36,536 nucleotides of DNA from Guptibacillus algicola (GTDB taxonomy: Bacteria; Bacillota; Bacilli; Bacillales; Guptibacillaceae), in assembly GCF_020171805.1 (NCBI RefSeq), contig NZ_JAIVAF010000010.1, positions 1 through 36,536 on the forward strand, read 5' to 3'. Shown here piece by piece: positions 19,180 to 28,200 of the stretch; positions within the stretch are counted from its first letter, which is position 1, and the number at the start of each line of letters is the position of its first letter. A program made the translations under genes and the position numbers. A model generated the notes under the pieces. That model made no database searches. It was not told the origin of the DNA and saw only the letters and a list, made by a program, of their open reading frames with translations.

Positions 19180-19632
19180 CTAGCCGCGTCGAGCTCCACG
19201 CCCACCCCGTTTAGACTCAGTTTGTTTCTTCAAGGTTGAAAGGCGATCTTCGCTGTCCTTAAGGAATTTGTTCATCTTATCCTCAAACGACTCTACCTGC
19301 GGGCGTCCTCCTCCGCGTGGCTTTCCTTTAAAACCTCCACCACCGGGTCTTCCTCCACCAGGTCTTCCACTACTACGTGGACGTTCTGATACTGGGCGAT
19401 CTTTTGCCTTCTTAATCGATAATCCAATCTTTCCGTCGTTTTCAACCTGGATTACCTTAACTTCAACCTGGTCACCTACTGATAGAAAATCATTGATATC
19501 CTTGACGTAGTTGTCTGCAACTTCACTGATGTGAACGAGACCTGTCTTTCCATCTGGCAGCTCAACAAATGCGCCAAAATTAGTAATACCTGTTACCTTT
19601 CCCTGTAGCTTGCTGCCTACTTCGATTGCCAT
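19180..19632 (-). CDS. yabR: S1-domain RNA-binding protein (YabR)
   Basis: The first ~75 residues are one S1 domain (GKVTGITNFGAFVELPDGKTGLVHIS... KIGLSIKKA), as in ribosomal protein S1 and polynucleotide phosphorylase. The tail is rich in Gly, Arg and Pro: SSGRPGGGRPGGGGFKG is followed by the conserved FEDKMNKFLKDSEDRLSTLK and RGGRGARRG. B. subtilis YabR lacks most of the Gly-rich insert (about 128 residues against 150 here). It likely binds RNA or ribosomes; the exact role is unknown. It has its own strong promoter overlapping the divIC stop. Confidence 0.92.
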   Translation of the reverse strand: MAIEVGSKLQGKVTGITNFGAFVELPDGKTGLVHISEVADNYVKDINDFLSVGDQVEVKVIQVENDGKIGLSIKKAKDRPVSERPRSSGRPGGGRPGGGGFKGKPRGGGRPQVESFEDKMNKFLKDSEDRLSTLKKQTESKRGGRGARRG

Positions 19633-19681
19633 TTTAAAAAAAGCTCCTCCTTAAAATCTTTAAAAGATCAGTCGTATTTTA

Positions 19682-19711
19682 ATTATACCTCTTTGCAAAA
19701 CAACGTGTCAA
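19682..19711 (-). promoter_or_regulatory. yabR promoter (sigma-A)
   Basis: Minus-strand TTGACA (plus 19706-19711) and TATAAT (plus 19682-19687), both consensus, are 18 bp apart. The -35 box overlaps the divIC stop codon. Confidence 0.8.
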
Positions 19712-20091
19712 TTTGATGAAGAAGGAAGCTTGAATATTGTCTCGCCGGGTTTTGACATCGAGTAATCTCGCCTAGCCAACTCTCCAATATAATCTAAATT
19801 ATTGAGCTTTTTGATCTCTTCCTTCAAATATTCTTCCTGTTGTTCAAGCTTGACTAGTTCTTCTTCGGCCTGCTTTTGCTGTATTTGTTTTTCTTTGATC
19901 GTTGCAGCTTGTGAAGTGAATACGGAGATAAATAGAATAGTTAGGACTAAAGCAGGTACCGCGAATGCAATAAGGCGGCGAATCAGACCTCTTCGTCTAC
20001 GCTCTTTGACTTTATCTTGTAATTGTTGCTCCTTATTATAATCCGAGTGTACTTCTGTTACTTTAGACTTTCGCTTATTCGCAGTAACCAA
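19708..20091 (-). CDS. divIC: Cell division protein DivIC
   Basis: DivIC (FtsB-like) forms a septal complex with DivIB and FtsL. A basic cytoplasmic N-terminus (KERRRRGLIRRL) precedes one membrane helix (about residues 40-60, IAFAVPALVLTILFISVF). An extracytoplasmic coiled coil (KQIQQKQAEEELVKLEQQEE) and the family C-terminal box YIGELARRDYSMSKPGETIF follow. The start is TTG with AGGAGG seven bases upstream. At 127 residues it matches B. subtilis. It is the last gene of the yabP-yabQ-divIC run, 12 bases after yabQ. Confidence 0.94.
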   Translation of the reverse strand: MVTANKRKSKVTEVHSDYNKEQQLQDKVKERRRRGLIRRLIAFAVPALVLTILFISVFTSQAATIKEKQIQQKQAEEELVKLEQQEEYLKEEIKKLNNLDYIGELARRDYSMSKPGETIFKLPSSSN

Positions 20092-20103
20092 GCTCTTCCC
20101 TCC

Positions 20104-20694
20104 TCACTTTCTGAATTTCATCAACCAGTTTTTTATGTAGTTCTTTATTGTATCGGCAATTCCTGCTGTTTTTATTAGCCTAGAGCGAATTGACCGAGGA
20201 ATCAATCTCCATAACAATAAAAAACCCCACTTAACCGGTACCCAAAAGAGCTTGATAATAAACCAAAAAATGGCTGTAGTCATACTAACTAACATCATAC
20301 ATAAGCTCAATAGAAGTTTCAATATAAACAATACTGGTCGATAGACAAGATTTGTAATTAACGACTTTATAACATTTATGACACTGACTGTTATAATAAT
20401 TATTCGTTCTAGAGTATGACGGTATAGCTGTTGAAATAAAGCTCGATATGCTGCGTACCCACACAATAGCGCTAAAAATACATATAATCGCAATGTTCCT
20501 TCGTTCACGGTGAATAATACATAAAATACTAAAAGTCCTTGCAATAACCAGAACACGACATCATTAAGGTAAAGCCACAAACTTTTGCTTCTTCTAGGAT
20601 GAAGAAAACGGCTATAGGTATCCATGGCTATTCCCAGCCACACCCCCATAGCCACCATGGCAACCATTGTATAGAATTGAACGGTAAGCGTCAT
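20104..20694 (-). CDS. yabQ: Sporulation membrane protein YabQ
   Basis: An integral membrane protein of 196 residues with several hydrophobic helices (about 5-25, 42-62, 68-85, 100-118 and 125-160) and a basic C-terminus. In B. subtilis YabQ is made in the mother cell under sigma-E and is needed for cortex formation; its biochemical activity is not known. Its ATG overlaps the yabP stop (ATGA, four bases), indicating coupled translation. Being immediately before divIC, it matches the conserved order. Confidence 0.92.
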   Translation of the reverse strand: MTLTVQFYTMVAMVAMGVWLGIAMDTYSRFLHPRRSKSLWLYLNDVVFWLLQGLLVFYVLFTVNEGTLRLYVFLALLCGYAAYRALFQQLYRHTLERIIIITVSVINVIKSLITNLVYRPVLFILKLLLSLCMMLVSMTTAIFWFIIKLFWVPVKWGFLLLWRLIPRSIRSRLIKTAGIADTIKNYIKNWLMKFRK

Positions 20695-20999
20695 TTGAAC
20701 AACTTGCTAAAGAATCCTTTAGCTTTATCCCCTTCATGATGATCCAGATAGCTAAGATCAAATATCTTCCCTTCAATCGACACACGCCCTTGCTCAACAT
20801 TGAGATTTTTCATTTTCAAATGCTGCCCTCTTATAGCAAGGAACCCCATTGAAGTTTCGAGGAGAAATTCCTCATTATCGAAACTATCTACGTGTTTTAC
20901 TCCTGTAATTTCAAGTGATTTGCGGGCTTTCATGACAAGGTCATGATCTGGCGTACTTGCTGAATTTTCGTAAGAGCCATACTCATAATAATTATCCAT
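20691..20999 (-). CDS. yabP: Spore cortex-related protein YabP
   Basis: A 102-residue soluble protein of the YabP/YqfC family. Visible family features are HDLVMKARKSLEITGVKHVDSFDNEEFLLET and the glycine-rich FLAIRGQHLKMKNLNVEQGRVSIEG segments. In B. subtilis it is sigma-E-dependent and associated with the spore cortex and coat. The start has GGGGGAG just upstream. The ~105-bp gap before it should hold its promoter; I found no sigma-E boxes good enough to call. Confidence 0.92.
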   Translation of the reverse strand: MDNYYEYGSYENSASTPDHDLVMKARKSLEITGVKHVDSFDNEEFLLETSMGFLAIRGQHLKMKNLNVEQGRVSIEGKIFDLSYLDHHEGDKAKGFFSKLFK

Positions 21000-21102
21000 C
21001 GCTCTCCCCCTCTTCTCGATACATTACTATGAGTAGATATGGCGATTTAGAACAAGCTGTATAACTCTCTTCTAGCATTTAGAAACCAGGAATTTAGCGC
21101 AC

Positions 21103-21126
21103 AAAAAAAGACCGTTTCCGGCCTTT
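21103..21126 (-). terminator. Intrinsic terminator after rqcP
   Basis: An 8-bp stem with a GAAA loop on minus (plus 21107-21126) is followed by a T-run. It abuts the rqcP stop codon and separates the yabM-mazG-rqcP unit from yabP. Confidence 0.88.
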
Positions 21127-21386
21127 TACTCTCCTGCAGCTTCTTCTTTTACTATAGTATACATCATGCCTGCTTCGTCTTTTTTGGTCGTTTCCTTCAG
21201 CGCATCGACTTGAGCTGTTACCTTTTTATGGCCGAATGAAATAACAAGTTCGTCACCAGGCTTTACGTTCGTGCCTGCTTTCGCCTTATTACCGTTGACC
21301 TCGATTCTACCTTTGTCACAAATTTCTTTTGCAATCGAGCGACGTTTTATTAATCTAGAAACTTTAAGAAATTTATCTAATCTCAT
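21126..21386 (-). CDS. rqcP: S4-domain protein RqcP (YabO)
   Basis: An 86-residue protein made of one S4 RNA-binding domain: MRLDKFLKVSRLIKRRSIAKEI, then GRIEVNGNKAKAGTNVKPGDELVI. In B. subtilis RqcP binds stalled 50S subunits and works with RqcH to add C-terminal alanine tails to nascent chains. Heat-shock Hsp15 proteins share the fold but carry a longer C-terminus. It lies 13 bases after mazG in the same unit and ends in a terminator. Confidence 0.93.
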   Translation of the reverse strand: MRLDKFLKVSRLIKRRSIAKEICDKGRIEVNGNKAKAGTNVKPGDELVISFGHKKVTAQVDALKETTKKDEAGMMYTIVKEEAAGE

Positions 21387-21399
21387 CGTTCTCTCCCCT

Positions 21400-22860
21400 T
21401 TACTTAATTCCTTTTGATTTCGCTTCTTCCCAATAGTGATCTAGTGCTTCAAGCGACATGGCATCGATTAACTCGTTATTTTCTAGCACGCGCTTCTCAA
21501 TGTATTGAAAACGTTTTTCGAATTTATGATTCGTGCGATGCACGGCTACTTCAGGATCAATTTTATAATATCTAGCAAGATTAACAATGGCAAACAACAA
21601 ATCGCCAAGTTCTTCTTCTTTCGAACCAAATGTTTCGTGTTTAACTGCTTCATGGAATTCGTTCAATTCCTCTTTAACCTTTTCCCAAATTGGTTCAGGT
21701 TCATCCCAATCAAAGCCTACTTTAGCAGCAGCTTTCTGAAGTTCTGAAGCTCGCATCAAGCCAGTTAATCCTTTTGTTATTCCGTCGAGCTTTGAAGGCG
21801 TCGAACCTTTCTCTTTCTGCTTTACGCTGTTCCATAGACCAGCAACTTCCTCTGCTGTATGAGCTTTCTCTTCTCCAAACACATGCGGATGGCGACGGAT
21901 AAGCTTTTCATTCAAATAATAAATAACATCGTCTACAGAGAACATCCCATCATCTTCACCGATTTGAGCGTGCAGCATGACTTGCAGTAACACATCACCT
22001 AGTTCTTCGGCTAAATGATCAACATCTCCTGAATCGATTGCTTCAATAACTTCGTAGGACTCTTCTAGCAAGTATTTCTTCAACGATTCATGCGTTTGTT
22101 TCTTATCCCACGGACAGCCTTCAGGCCCCCGTAGTGTCGCGACCACATTTCTTAACCATGAAAAATCACGATATAAAATGGTTTCTTCCTGGACGGGAGG
22201 GACATAAACTGCTGTTAGATTATTTACTTCCACAGTACGGTCGAGCTCAAACAATGGAACGGATACGACTCTTTCGTCTTTACTGCCTGCAGCTTGCAGA
22301 ACGGTAACTTCGTAATCATCGGGAAGTAACTCCATAAGGGTTAACTTTACGTTCGAAGCTGTGAATTGGTCATACACTTGAACAAATATGAGATGGTTTC
22401 TTACCTGTACCTCTTCCCGCATAAAGCGTGTTGCATCGAGAATTTGACACCCCTCAATAGGGTCGATACGTACTGCAGTAAACAATGCATCGAGAAAGCT
22501 TTGTCCTCCTGCTACCTCTACATGGATTCCTTTTCCCTTACTTTCATTCAGTAATAATTGTACGGTAGCTTCAGCCATCATGGGGTGTCCAGGTACGGTG
22601 TATACGAGTGACCCCTTTGATGCTTCGTCCCAAAGTTCATCTACAATCGCACGGTATGTGTGCTCGAAGGATTCATTTTCTTCATAAACATGATCAAACC
22701 CATGAATGTCTAAACCTTCTTCTATGAGCTCTCGAATAACGGGGTGGTCGATTGTTCGTGCATAGACTCGCCCTGCTGATTGGAGCTTGCGATAGCTTCC
22801 TATAGAAAGCTGATCGAAATCACCAGCACCCGTTCCTATTATCGTGATCTTATTAGTCAT
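21400..22860 (-). CDS. mazG: Tetrapyrrole methylase-like / MazG pyrophosphohydrolase fusion (YabN)
   Basis: A two-domain protein. Residues 1 to about 220 resemble SAM-dependent tetrapyrrole methylases (ITIIGTGAGDFDQLSIGSY, VYTVPGHPMMAEATVQLL). The rest is MazG: GPEGCPWDKKQTHESLKKYLLEE..., with the metal-binding EESYE and ELGD pattern, and a second MazG-like helix pair near EELNEFHEAV. MazG hydrolyses nucleoside triphosphates to monophosphates, cleaning noncanonical nucleotides. The role of the methylase-like part is uncertain. At 486 residues it matches B. subtilis YabN. It starts four bases after the yabM stop. Confidence 0.93.
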   Translation of the reverse strand: MTNKITIIGTGAGDFDQLSIGSYRKLQSAGRVYARTIDHPVIRELIEEGLDIHGFDHVYEENESFEHTYRAIVDELWDEASKGSLVYTVPGHPMMAEATVQLLLNESKGKGIHVEVAGGQSFLDALFTAVRIDPIEGCQILDATRFMREEVQVRNHLIFVQVYDQFTASNVKLTLMELLPDDYEVTVLQAAGSKDERVVSVPLFELDRTVEVNNLTAVYVPPVQEETILYRDFSWLRNVVATLRGPEGCPWDKKQTHESLKKYLLEESYEVIEAIDSGDVDHLAEELGDVLLQVMLHAQIGEDDGMFSVDDVIYYLNEKLIRRHPHVFGEEKAHTAEEVAGLWNSVKQKEKGSTPSKLDGITKGLTGLMRASELQKAAAKVGFDWDEPEPIWEKVKEELNEFHEAVKHETFGSKEEELGDLLFAIVNLARYYKIDPEVAVHRTNHKFEKRFQYIEKRVLENNELIDAMSLEALDHYWEEAKSKGIK

Positions 22861-22864
22861 ACAT

Positions 22865-24457
22865 TTATGCTCCTTTACTTAGTTTCTGTTGTAGCGAAAC
22901 CAATTTCTCTCCTTTTGGGAGCTGTAACAATTCATCTGTCGTGAAAACACGAACCAAGATAACCGTAATACTTAAAACGAAGACTCCCACAATCGCACCT
23001 GACAATGCAGTGACACTTGCAATCACTCTCGATTCATTAGATGGGATAAGTGTAGATAATAATCCGACTGTACCACTCATCACTATAAGAGCAAGAACGA
23101 ATCGCCAGAAGCGAAAAGAATATTTGCCTAACCCAATATGGGAATACACCGCTATACTTGCTAGCGCAGCAACTGCAAGAAAACCGATAACACTTGATAT
23201 AGCAGCACCATTAATTCCGATAACAGGAATGAGTAAAATATTTCCTAATACTTTCACGATTATCCCTACCAAAGTATACCGAGCAGCTAACCTCTCTAAC
23301 CCAACCCCCTGCAAAATACCTGCAGCGGTCATGGCAATCGCGCAAAATAGAATAGCAGCAGCAAGGATACTTAGTGTGAGCGACAATGAATCATCTTTAA
23401 ATAGCATCGTGTTCGTTTCTCTCATAATGAGGGCAAGACCAACCGATGCAGAAGCCCCAGTGACGAAACTGATCTTTAATGCGAGCCCTGTTTTTTCTCG
23501 AATGACATCGTGCTTCTGATTGGAAACAGCTTTTACAATAACAGGGACGATCGACAGGGAAAGGGATGTCGCTAATACGGTTCCTACTTGGATTAGCGGC
23601 TGTCCTCGGTCGAAAATACCTTTTGTTTCTTTTGCTTTATATGAATCTAATCCGTATTCACCTAAGGCAGGGACAATCGTTAGCGCATCCATTAGCTGAA
23701 AGAGAACCATAATCAAAACGCTCACACAAATTAATGTACCTTCTGATAATAATCTGCGACAGACTTCAAAGATTTTTGTGAACTCAATCGGAAGCCCCTT
23801 TTTCTTATCAGTTCTCTTCTTCATGCGGAGGAAAGTCAGTAGGATCAGCGCTGAAAAACCGCCAACCAAAGATCCAACCGCAGCACCGGTGCCAATTGTA
23901 TATGCATTATGGTGGTTCGCTACTAAAGTGATCGATATAACCAGGATTGCCGTTACTCGAACTGACTGCTCAGTAACTTGTGACCATGCAGTAGGAAGAA
24001 CATTTTCATTACCTTGAAAATATCCCCGTATAGAAGCGATCCCTGGCATTAACAGAAATGAAAATGCAGTCGCTTTTAACGGCACAGTAAGGTCACGATC
24101 TTCCATTAATTCAGCGATAAACGGGGCACCGAAGAATAGAAAGATAAACCCAACTACTCCTAACATGGTTAAGACATAAAAACTGTACCGAGAAATTTGT
24201 TCTGCTTCCTCATATTGCTTACCTGCTAGTTTCTCGGATACAAGTTTAGACACGATGACCGGAAAACCATATGTAGCTAAAATGATCGTAATGGAATAAA
24301 AGGGATAGATTTGTTGGTATACGTAAAAACCAATGTCACCTGCAATATTTTGATAAGGGATTCGATATCCGACGCTTAATACCTTCATAAAAAGTGCTAC
24401 GGCTGTAAGCAAAAACGCGCCGTGCCAAAATCCTTTTTGAACTTCGCTTGTATTCAT
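22865..24457 (-). CDS. yabM: MATE/MOP-family membrane flippase (SpoVB-like, YabM)
   Basis: A polytopic membrane protein of about 530 residues with roughly 14 hydrophobic helices. It belongs to the polysaccharide biosynthesis/MurJ-SpoVB branch of the MOP superfamily (PYQNIAGDIGFYVYQQIYPFYS near the N-terminus, PGIASIRGYFQGNENVLPTAWSQV near residue 130). Relatives move lipid-linked sugars such as lipid II, so a cell-wall or spore-wall substrate is likely but unproven. I take the ATG at 24457, with GGCGG six bases upstream; a GTG two codons earlier is in frame but too close to the ribosome site. Confidence 0.9.
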   Translation of the reverse strand: MNTSEVQKGFWHGAFLLTAVALFMKVLSVGYRIPYQNIAGDIGFYVYQQIYPFYSITIILATYGFPVIVSKLVSEKLAGKQYEEAEQISRYSFYVLTMLGVVGFIFLFFGAPFIAELMEDRDLTVPLKATAFSFLLMPGIASIRGYFQGNENVLPTAWSQVTEQSVRVTAILVISITLVANHHNAYTIGTGAAVGSLVGGFSALILLTFLRMKKRTDKKKGLPIEFTKIFEVCRRLLSEGTLICVSVLIMVLFQLMDALTIVPALGEYGLDSYKAKETKGIFDRGQPLIQVGTVLATSLSLSIVPVIVKAVSNQKHDVIREKTGLALKISFVTGASASVGLALIMRETNTMLFKDDSLSLTLSILAAAILFCAIAMTAAGILQGVGLERLAARYTLVGIIVKVLGNILLIPVIGINGAAISSVIGFLAVAALASIAVYSHIGLGKYSFRFWRFVLALIVMSGTVGLLSTLIPSNESRVIASVTALSGAIVGVFVLSITVILVRVFTTDELLQLPKGEKLVSLQQKLSKGA

Positions 24458-24495
24458 AGTCACCCGCCATACTTACAACTTCTAATTATGTACGA

Positions 24496-24523
24496 ATTAT
24501 ATCATAACACCATATTTTACAAA
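24496..24523 (-). promoter_or_regulatory. yabM promoter (extended -10)
   Basis: Minus-strand TGATATAAT gives a consensus -10 (plus 24496-24501) with a TGn extension; a weak -35 TTTGTA lies 16 bp upstream (plus 24518-24523). It follows the spoVT terminator directly, so yabM-mazG-rqcP is its own unit. Confidence 0.6.
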
Positions 24524-24549
24524 TAAAAAAAGGAGGCAACGAGGCCTCC
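24524..24549 (-). terminator. Intrinsic terminator after spoVT
   Basis: A GGAGGC/GCCTCC stem with a 6-base loop (plus 24532-24549) is followed on minus by seven Ts. Confidence 0.9.
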
Positions 24550-24560
24550 ATCAGCTTGTC

Positions 24561-25091
24561 CTATTGCTCCATCTGCCTAGCCAAAAAGCCAGCTGCTGTT
24601 TCTGAGAGCTTTTGTTCTAATTCAGTAACTTGCTCAGCTTCTTTTGCGAGCAGAGTAACGGATCCAATCGGGTCTCCATTTGCAATGATTGGAGCGATGA
24701 CGTGCCCTGTATCATTTGGGACACTGTCAATAAGTTCCGAATTATCTGGGTTAAGAAGACATTTGCGTTCATTCATGGACTTTTCTACAGTGCTACCAAT
24801 ACTTTTATTCATGTACTCTTTTTTCGGACCGCCTGCAGCAGCAATGTACACATCACGGTCAGAAATCAAAGCAATATGCCCTGAGTGCTCAGCTAATGAT
24901 TCCGCATATTCTCTTGCGAAATCACCGAGCTCGCTAATAGGGGAGTACTTTTTTAGAATTACTTCCCCTTCACGGTCCACGAAAATCTCCAGTGGATCTC
25001 CTTCTCTGATTCTGAGCGTTCTGCGAATTTCTTTCGGGATGACAACACGACCTAAGTCATCAATACGACGAACGATACCTGTTGCTTTCAT
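24561..25091 (-). CDS. spoVT: Stage V sporulation regulator SpoVT
   Basis: A forespore transcription regulator that modulates sigma-G genes. The N-terminal AbrB-type swapped-hairpin domain (TGIVRRIDDLGRVVIPKEIR through LEIFVDREGEVILKKY) spans about residues 1-50. A GAF-like domain follows, with GHVIAPIIANGDPIGSVTLLAK near 135-155. At 176 residues it is SpoVT, not AbrB or Abh, which are about half that length. A forespore promoter is visible about 80 bp upstream, matching known sigma-G control. It is a single-gene unit. Confidence 0.96.
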   Translation of the reverse strand: MKATGIVRRIDDLGRVVIPKEIRRTLRIREGDPLEIFVDREGEVILKKYSPISELGDFAREYAESLAEHSGHIALISDRDVYIAAAGGPKKEYMNKSIGSTVEKSMNERKCLLNPDNSELIDSVPNDTGHVIAPIIANGDPIGSVTLLAKEAEQVTELEQKLSETAAGFLARQMEQ

Positions 25092-25169
25092 CTAAGTTGC
25101 CTCGCTTTCTGGAAATATAAGTGATTTCTTCAACCATTGATGATTAGCTGATCTACAATATCTTTCCAT

Positions 25170-25200
25170 TAGTATCTTTTCGTCTATTGAGTTCTATTCA
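25170..25200 (-). promoter_or_regulatory. spoVT forespore (sigma-G-type) promoter
   Basis: Minus-strand TGAATA (plus 25195-25200) and GATACTA (plus 25170-25176) are 18 bp apart. The sigma-G consensus is about GnATR and CATWHTA, so one -10 base deviates. The same -35 and spacing occur upstream of fin. Confidence 0.65.
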
Positions 25201-25239
25201 TAAAACTGTCAAATTTATGTTGTTCACCCAAAATCGCCT

Positions 25240-28200
25240 TTATTTCGCTTTGATCGGCTGTTGCATTGCTTTCTTAATTTTCTTCAATACTTTTTCAACA
25301 AGCTGAAGGTGTGCTTTCGTTTCTAGCCCTCTTCCCTTAACGGTTATAGAGACTTTGTTACCTTCTGCACCTAGCGCTAATTTGTTTCCATATTCATTCG
25401 CCACTTCAAAGATTGTTTCTCCCCCGATTGCCTCACGAGCAGTTTCATGGAATAGAAGCTTGATATCTTTTTTGCTGCGCCCTATCTTTTCTACCTTCAA
25501 CTCTTTTGCCATTTCCTTTAGTCGAGAAATTTGGAACAGGTAATCGACCTCTTCAGGGAAATCACCGAATCGATCCATCATCTCATCCTGCAGATCCATA
25601 ATATCTTTTAATGATTCAATCGAACGAAAGCGTTTGTACATATCGATCTTTTGCTTTTCATCACTAATATACGTTCCTGGAATATAAGCATCGACCTCAA
25701 CATCAATCTCAACCGTGAACTCTGGTTCTTTCGGCTTTTCACCTTTTCGCTCCTCAATGGCTTCCTTAAGCATTTGAGAATAAAGATCGAACCCAACTGA
25801 GTCGATAAAGCCGTGCTGTTCGGCACCAAGTAAATTACCAGCACCTCGAATAGAAAGATCTCGCATCGCAATTTTGAATCCTGAACCTAGTTCAGTGAAT
25901 TCTTTTATCGCTTGTAGCCTTTTCTCAGCAACTTCCGTTAGCACTTTGTCTCGCTGATACGTGATGTATGCGTAAGCCACTCGATTCGACCGTCCTACAC
26001 GTCCTCTTAGCTGATAAAGCTGAGAGAGACCCATCTTATCACCGTCATACACTAATAGAGTGTTTACATTCGGAATATCTACACCCGTTTCAATAATTGT
26101 TGTACTTACCAATACATCATAGTTGCCATCAAGGAAATCAATCATAACGGATTCGAGCTCATTTTCACCCATTTGACCATGCGCGAACGTAACCCTCGCT
26201 TCTGGTACGAGTGTTTGAATTTGATCCGCCATATTCTCAATCGATTCAACTCGGTTATACAGAAAGTAAACTTGACCTCCACGAGCAAGTTCCCGCTCTA
26301 TCGCTTCTCGAACTAATGTCCCGCTATGTTCAACAACATACGTTTGGACTGGAAAACGATTTTCTGGCGGTGTTTCAATAACTGAAAGATCTCGTACGCC
26401 AAGCATAGACATGTGAAGCGTCCGCGGAATTGGAGTTGCTGTAAGCGTAAGTACATCAACATTCGCTTTTAATTTCTTAATCTTTTCTTTATGTGTAACA
26501 CCAAATCGTTGTTCTTCATCAACGATTAATAATCCTAATTGGCTATACGTAACATCCTTTGAAAGAAGACGATGGGTACCGATTACGATATCTATCGTGC
26601 CATTCCTCAAGCCTTTGATCGTTTCATTCTGTTCTTTTCTCGAACGGAAACGACTCAATAAGCCAATATTAATAGGATGATCAGCAAAACGTTCACGGAT
26701 CGTTTCAAAATGCTGCTGCGCAAGAATTGTAGTAGGAACAAGTAATGCCACTTGTTTTCCATCCATAATCGCTTTAAATGCAGCACGGATACTCACTTCG
26801 GTTTTCCCATAACCAACATCACCGCACAGAAGACGATCCATCGGACGAGATTTCTCCATATCTTCTTTAATTTCTTGAATGGCTCTCAGCTGATCGTCTG
26901 TTTCTTGATATGGGAATGCCGCTTCAAATTCTTTCTGTTCAAGCGTATCCTTTTCAAAGCTATGACCAACACTCGCTTCTCGCTCTGCGTATAGCTTGAT
27001 TAAATCATCCGCAATATCCTCAACAGATGATTGTACTTTACGCTTTACTTTCTTCCATTCAGTTCCGCCTAATTTATAGAGCTTCGGTTCTTTCCCTTCA
27101 GATCCTACGTATTTTTGGACCTGATCAATTTGATCCACTGGTACATAGAGATTGTCATTCCCCGCATAGCTAACGTAGAGGTAATCCTTATGGATGCCTC
27201 CAACTTCAAGCGTCTTAATACCAAGATACTTTCCGATACCATGGTTAACGTGAACGATATAGTCGCCAACTTTTAGTTCGGAATAACTCTTAATACGTTC
27301 TGCGTTCGACATTTTTTGTGAGCGACGAGGCTTTTTGGATTGCTTCGTAAACACTTCCGCCTCAGTTAATACGGCGAGCTTTTGCATCGGAAGCTCAAAG
27401 CCTCCATTCAAACTACCGATTAACATCTGTGGTTTGTTATGAGAAATCGGTGTGTCCTGTTCCACAACCATCGCGTCAATATCATAATCCTCTAGGACAC
27501 GTTCTAAGCGCTTTCGGCGTTCTTCAGTTGCGGCAAGAAATACGATCGCCATCCCACTCTTTTTCCAACGTTCAATTTCAGTCGTTAACACCTTCATTTG
27601 ACCATGGAAATTCTGCATTGCCTTACATGAAACATTGATGATGTTCTGTGGATTCGTATAAGGAACATGTCTCAAAAAGATAGATAAGTACAGCGTGACG
27701 TGATCTGGTTGAGAAAATAATGCATCATATGATCTCGACAAAGAAACAGATGAAACAATTTCACCCTGTTTTAACAGAGCAGTTTGCCACTCGGCCTCTT
27801 CCTTGTCCAGATCTGATGACATTTCCTGAATTCGACTAACCTCATCAAAAACGACCAATCCATCCTCAGGCAAATAATCTAGTAAACTTGCTGGTTGATC
27901 ATAATAAAAGTCCATGTACTTAATAATGCCTTGGAAGTTTTGTTTGTTTTTCAACTGATCGATTTCATACGTAATATTTTGGTGCATCGCTTCTTTAGCC
28001 TTCTGATCTTTCATCTTGGAGAGGGAAGACTGAAGTTCCTTCTGAAGTCGCTCTGCCCCCTTTTCGAACTGTTCTGGGAACAATACGACCTCTTCAGCAG
28101 GTCCGATCGTAATATGTTCCGTTTTTTCCGCAGAACGCTGTGACTCGATATCAAAGAATCGGATCGAATCTACTTCTGTATCAAATAACTCAATTCGAAT

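Noticed and set aside
21000-21100. sigma-E promoter for yabP
   Set aside because: CATAGTAAT and TATACAGC are the nearest -10 candidates, but neither has an acceptable -35 at 14-15 bp. One is expected from knowledge of yabP; it is not visible with confidence.
22941-23519. Long plus-strand frame (192 residues) inside yabM
   Set aside because: It is antisense to a clearly conserved membrane protein, has no homology or ribosome site, and reflects codon bias of the opposite strand.
24556-25095. Plus-strand frame of 179 residues opposite spoVT
   Set aside because: It mirrors spoVT almost exactly; SpoVT is conserved with promoter and terminator, and the antisense frame has none.
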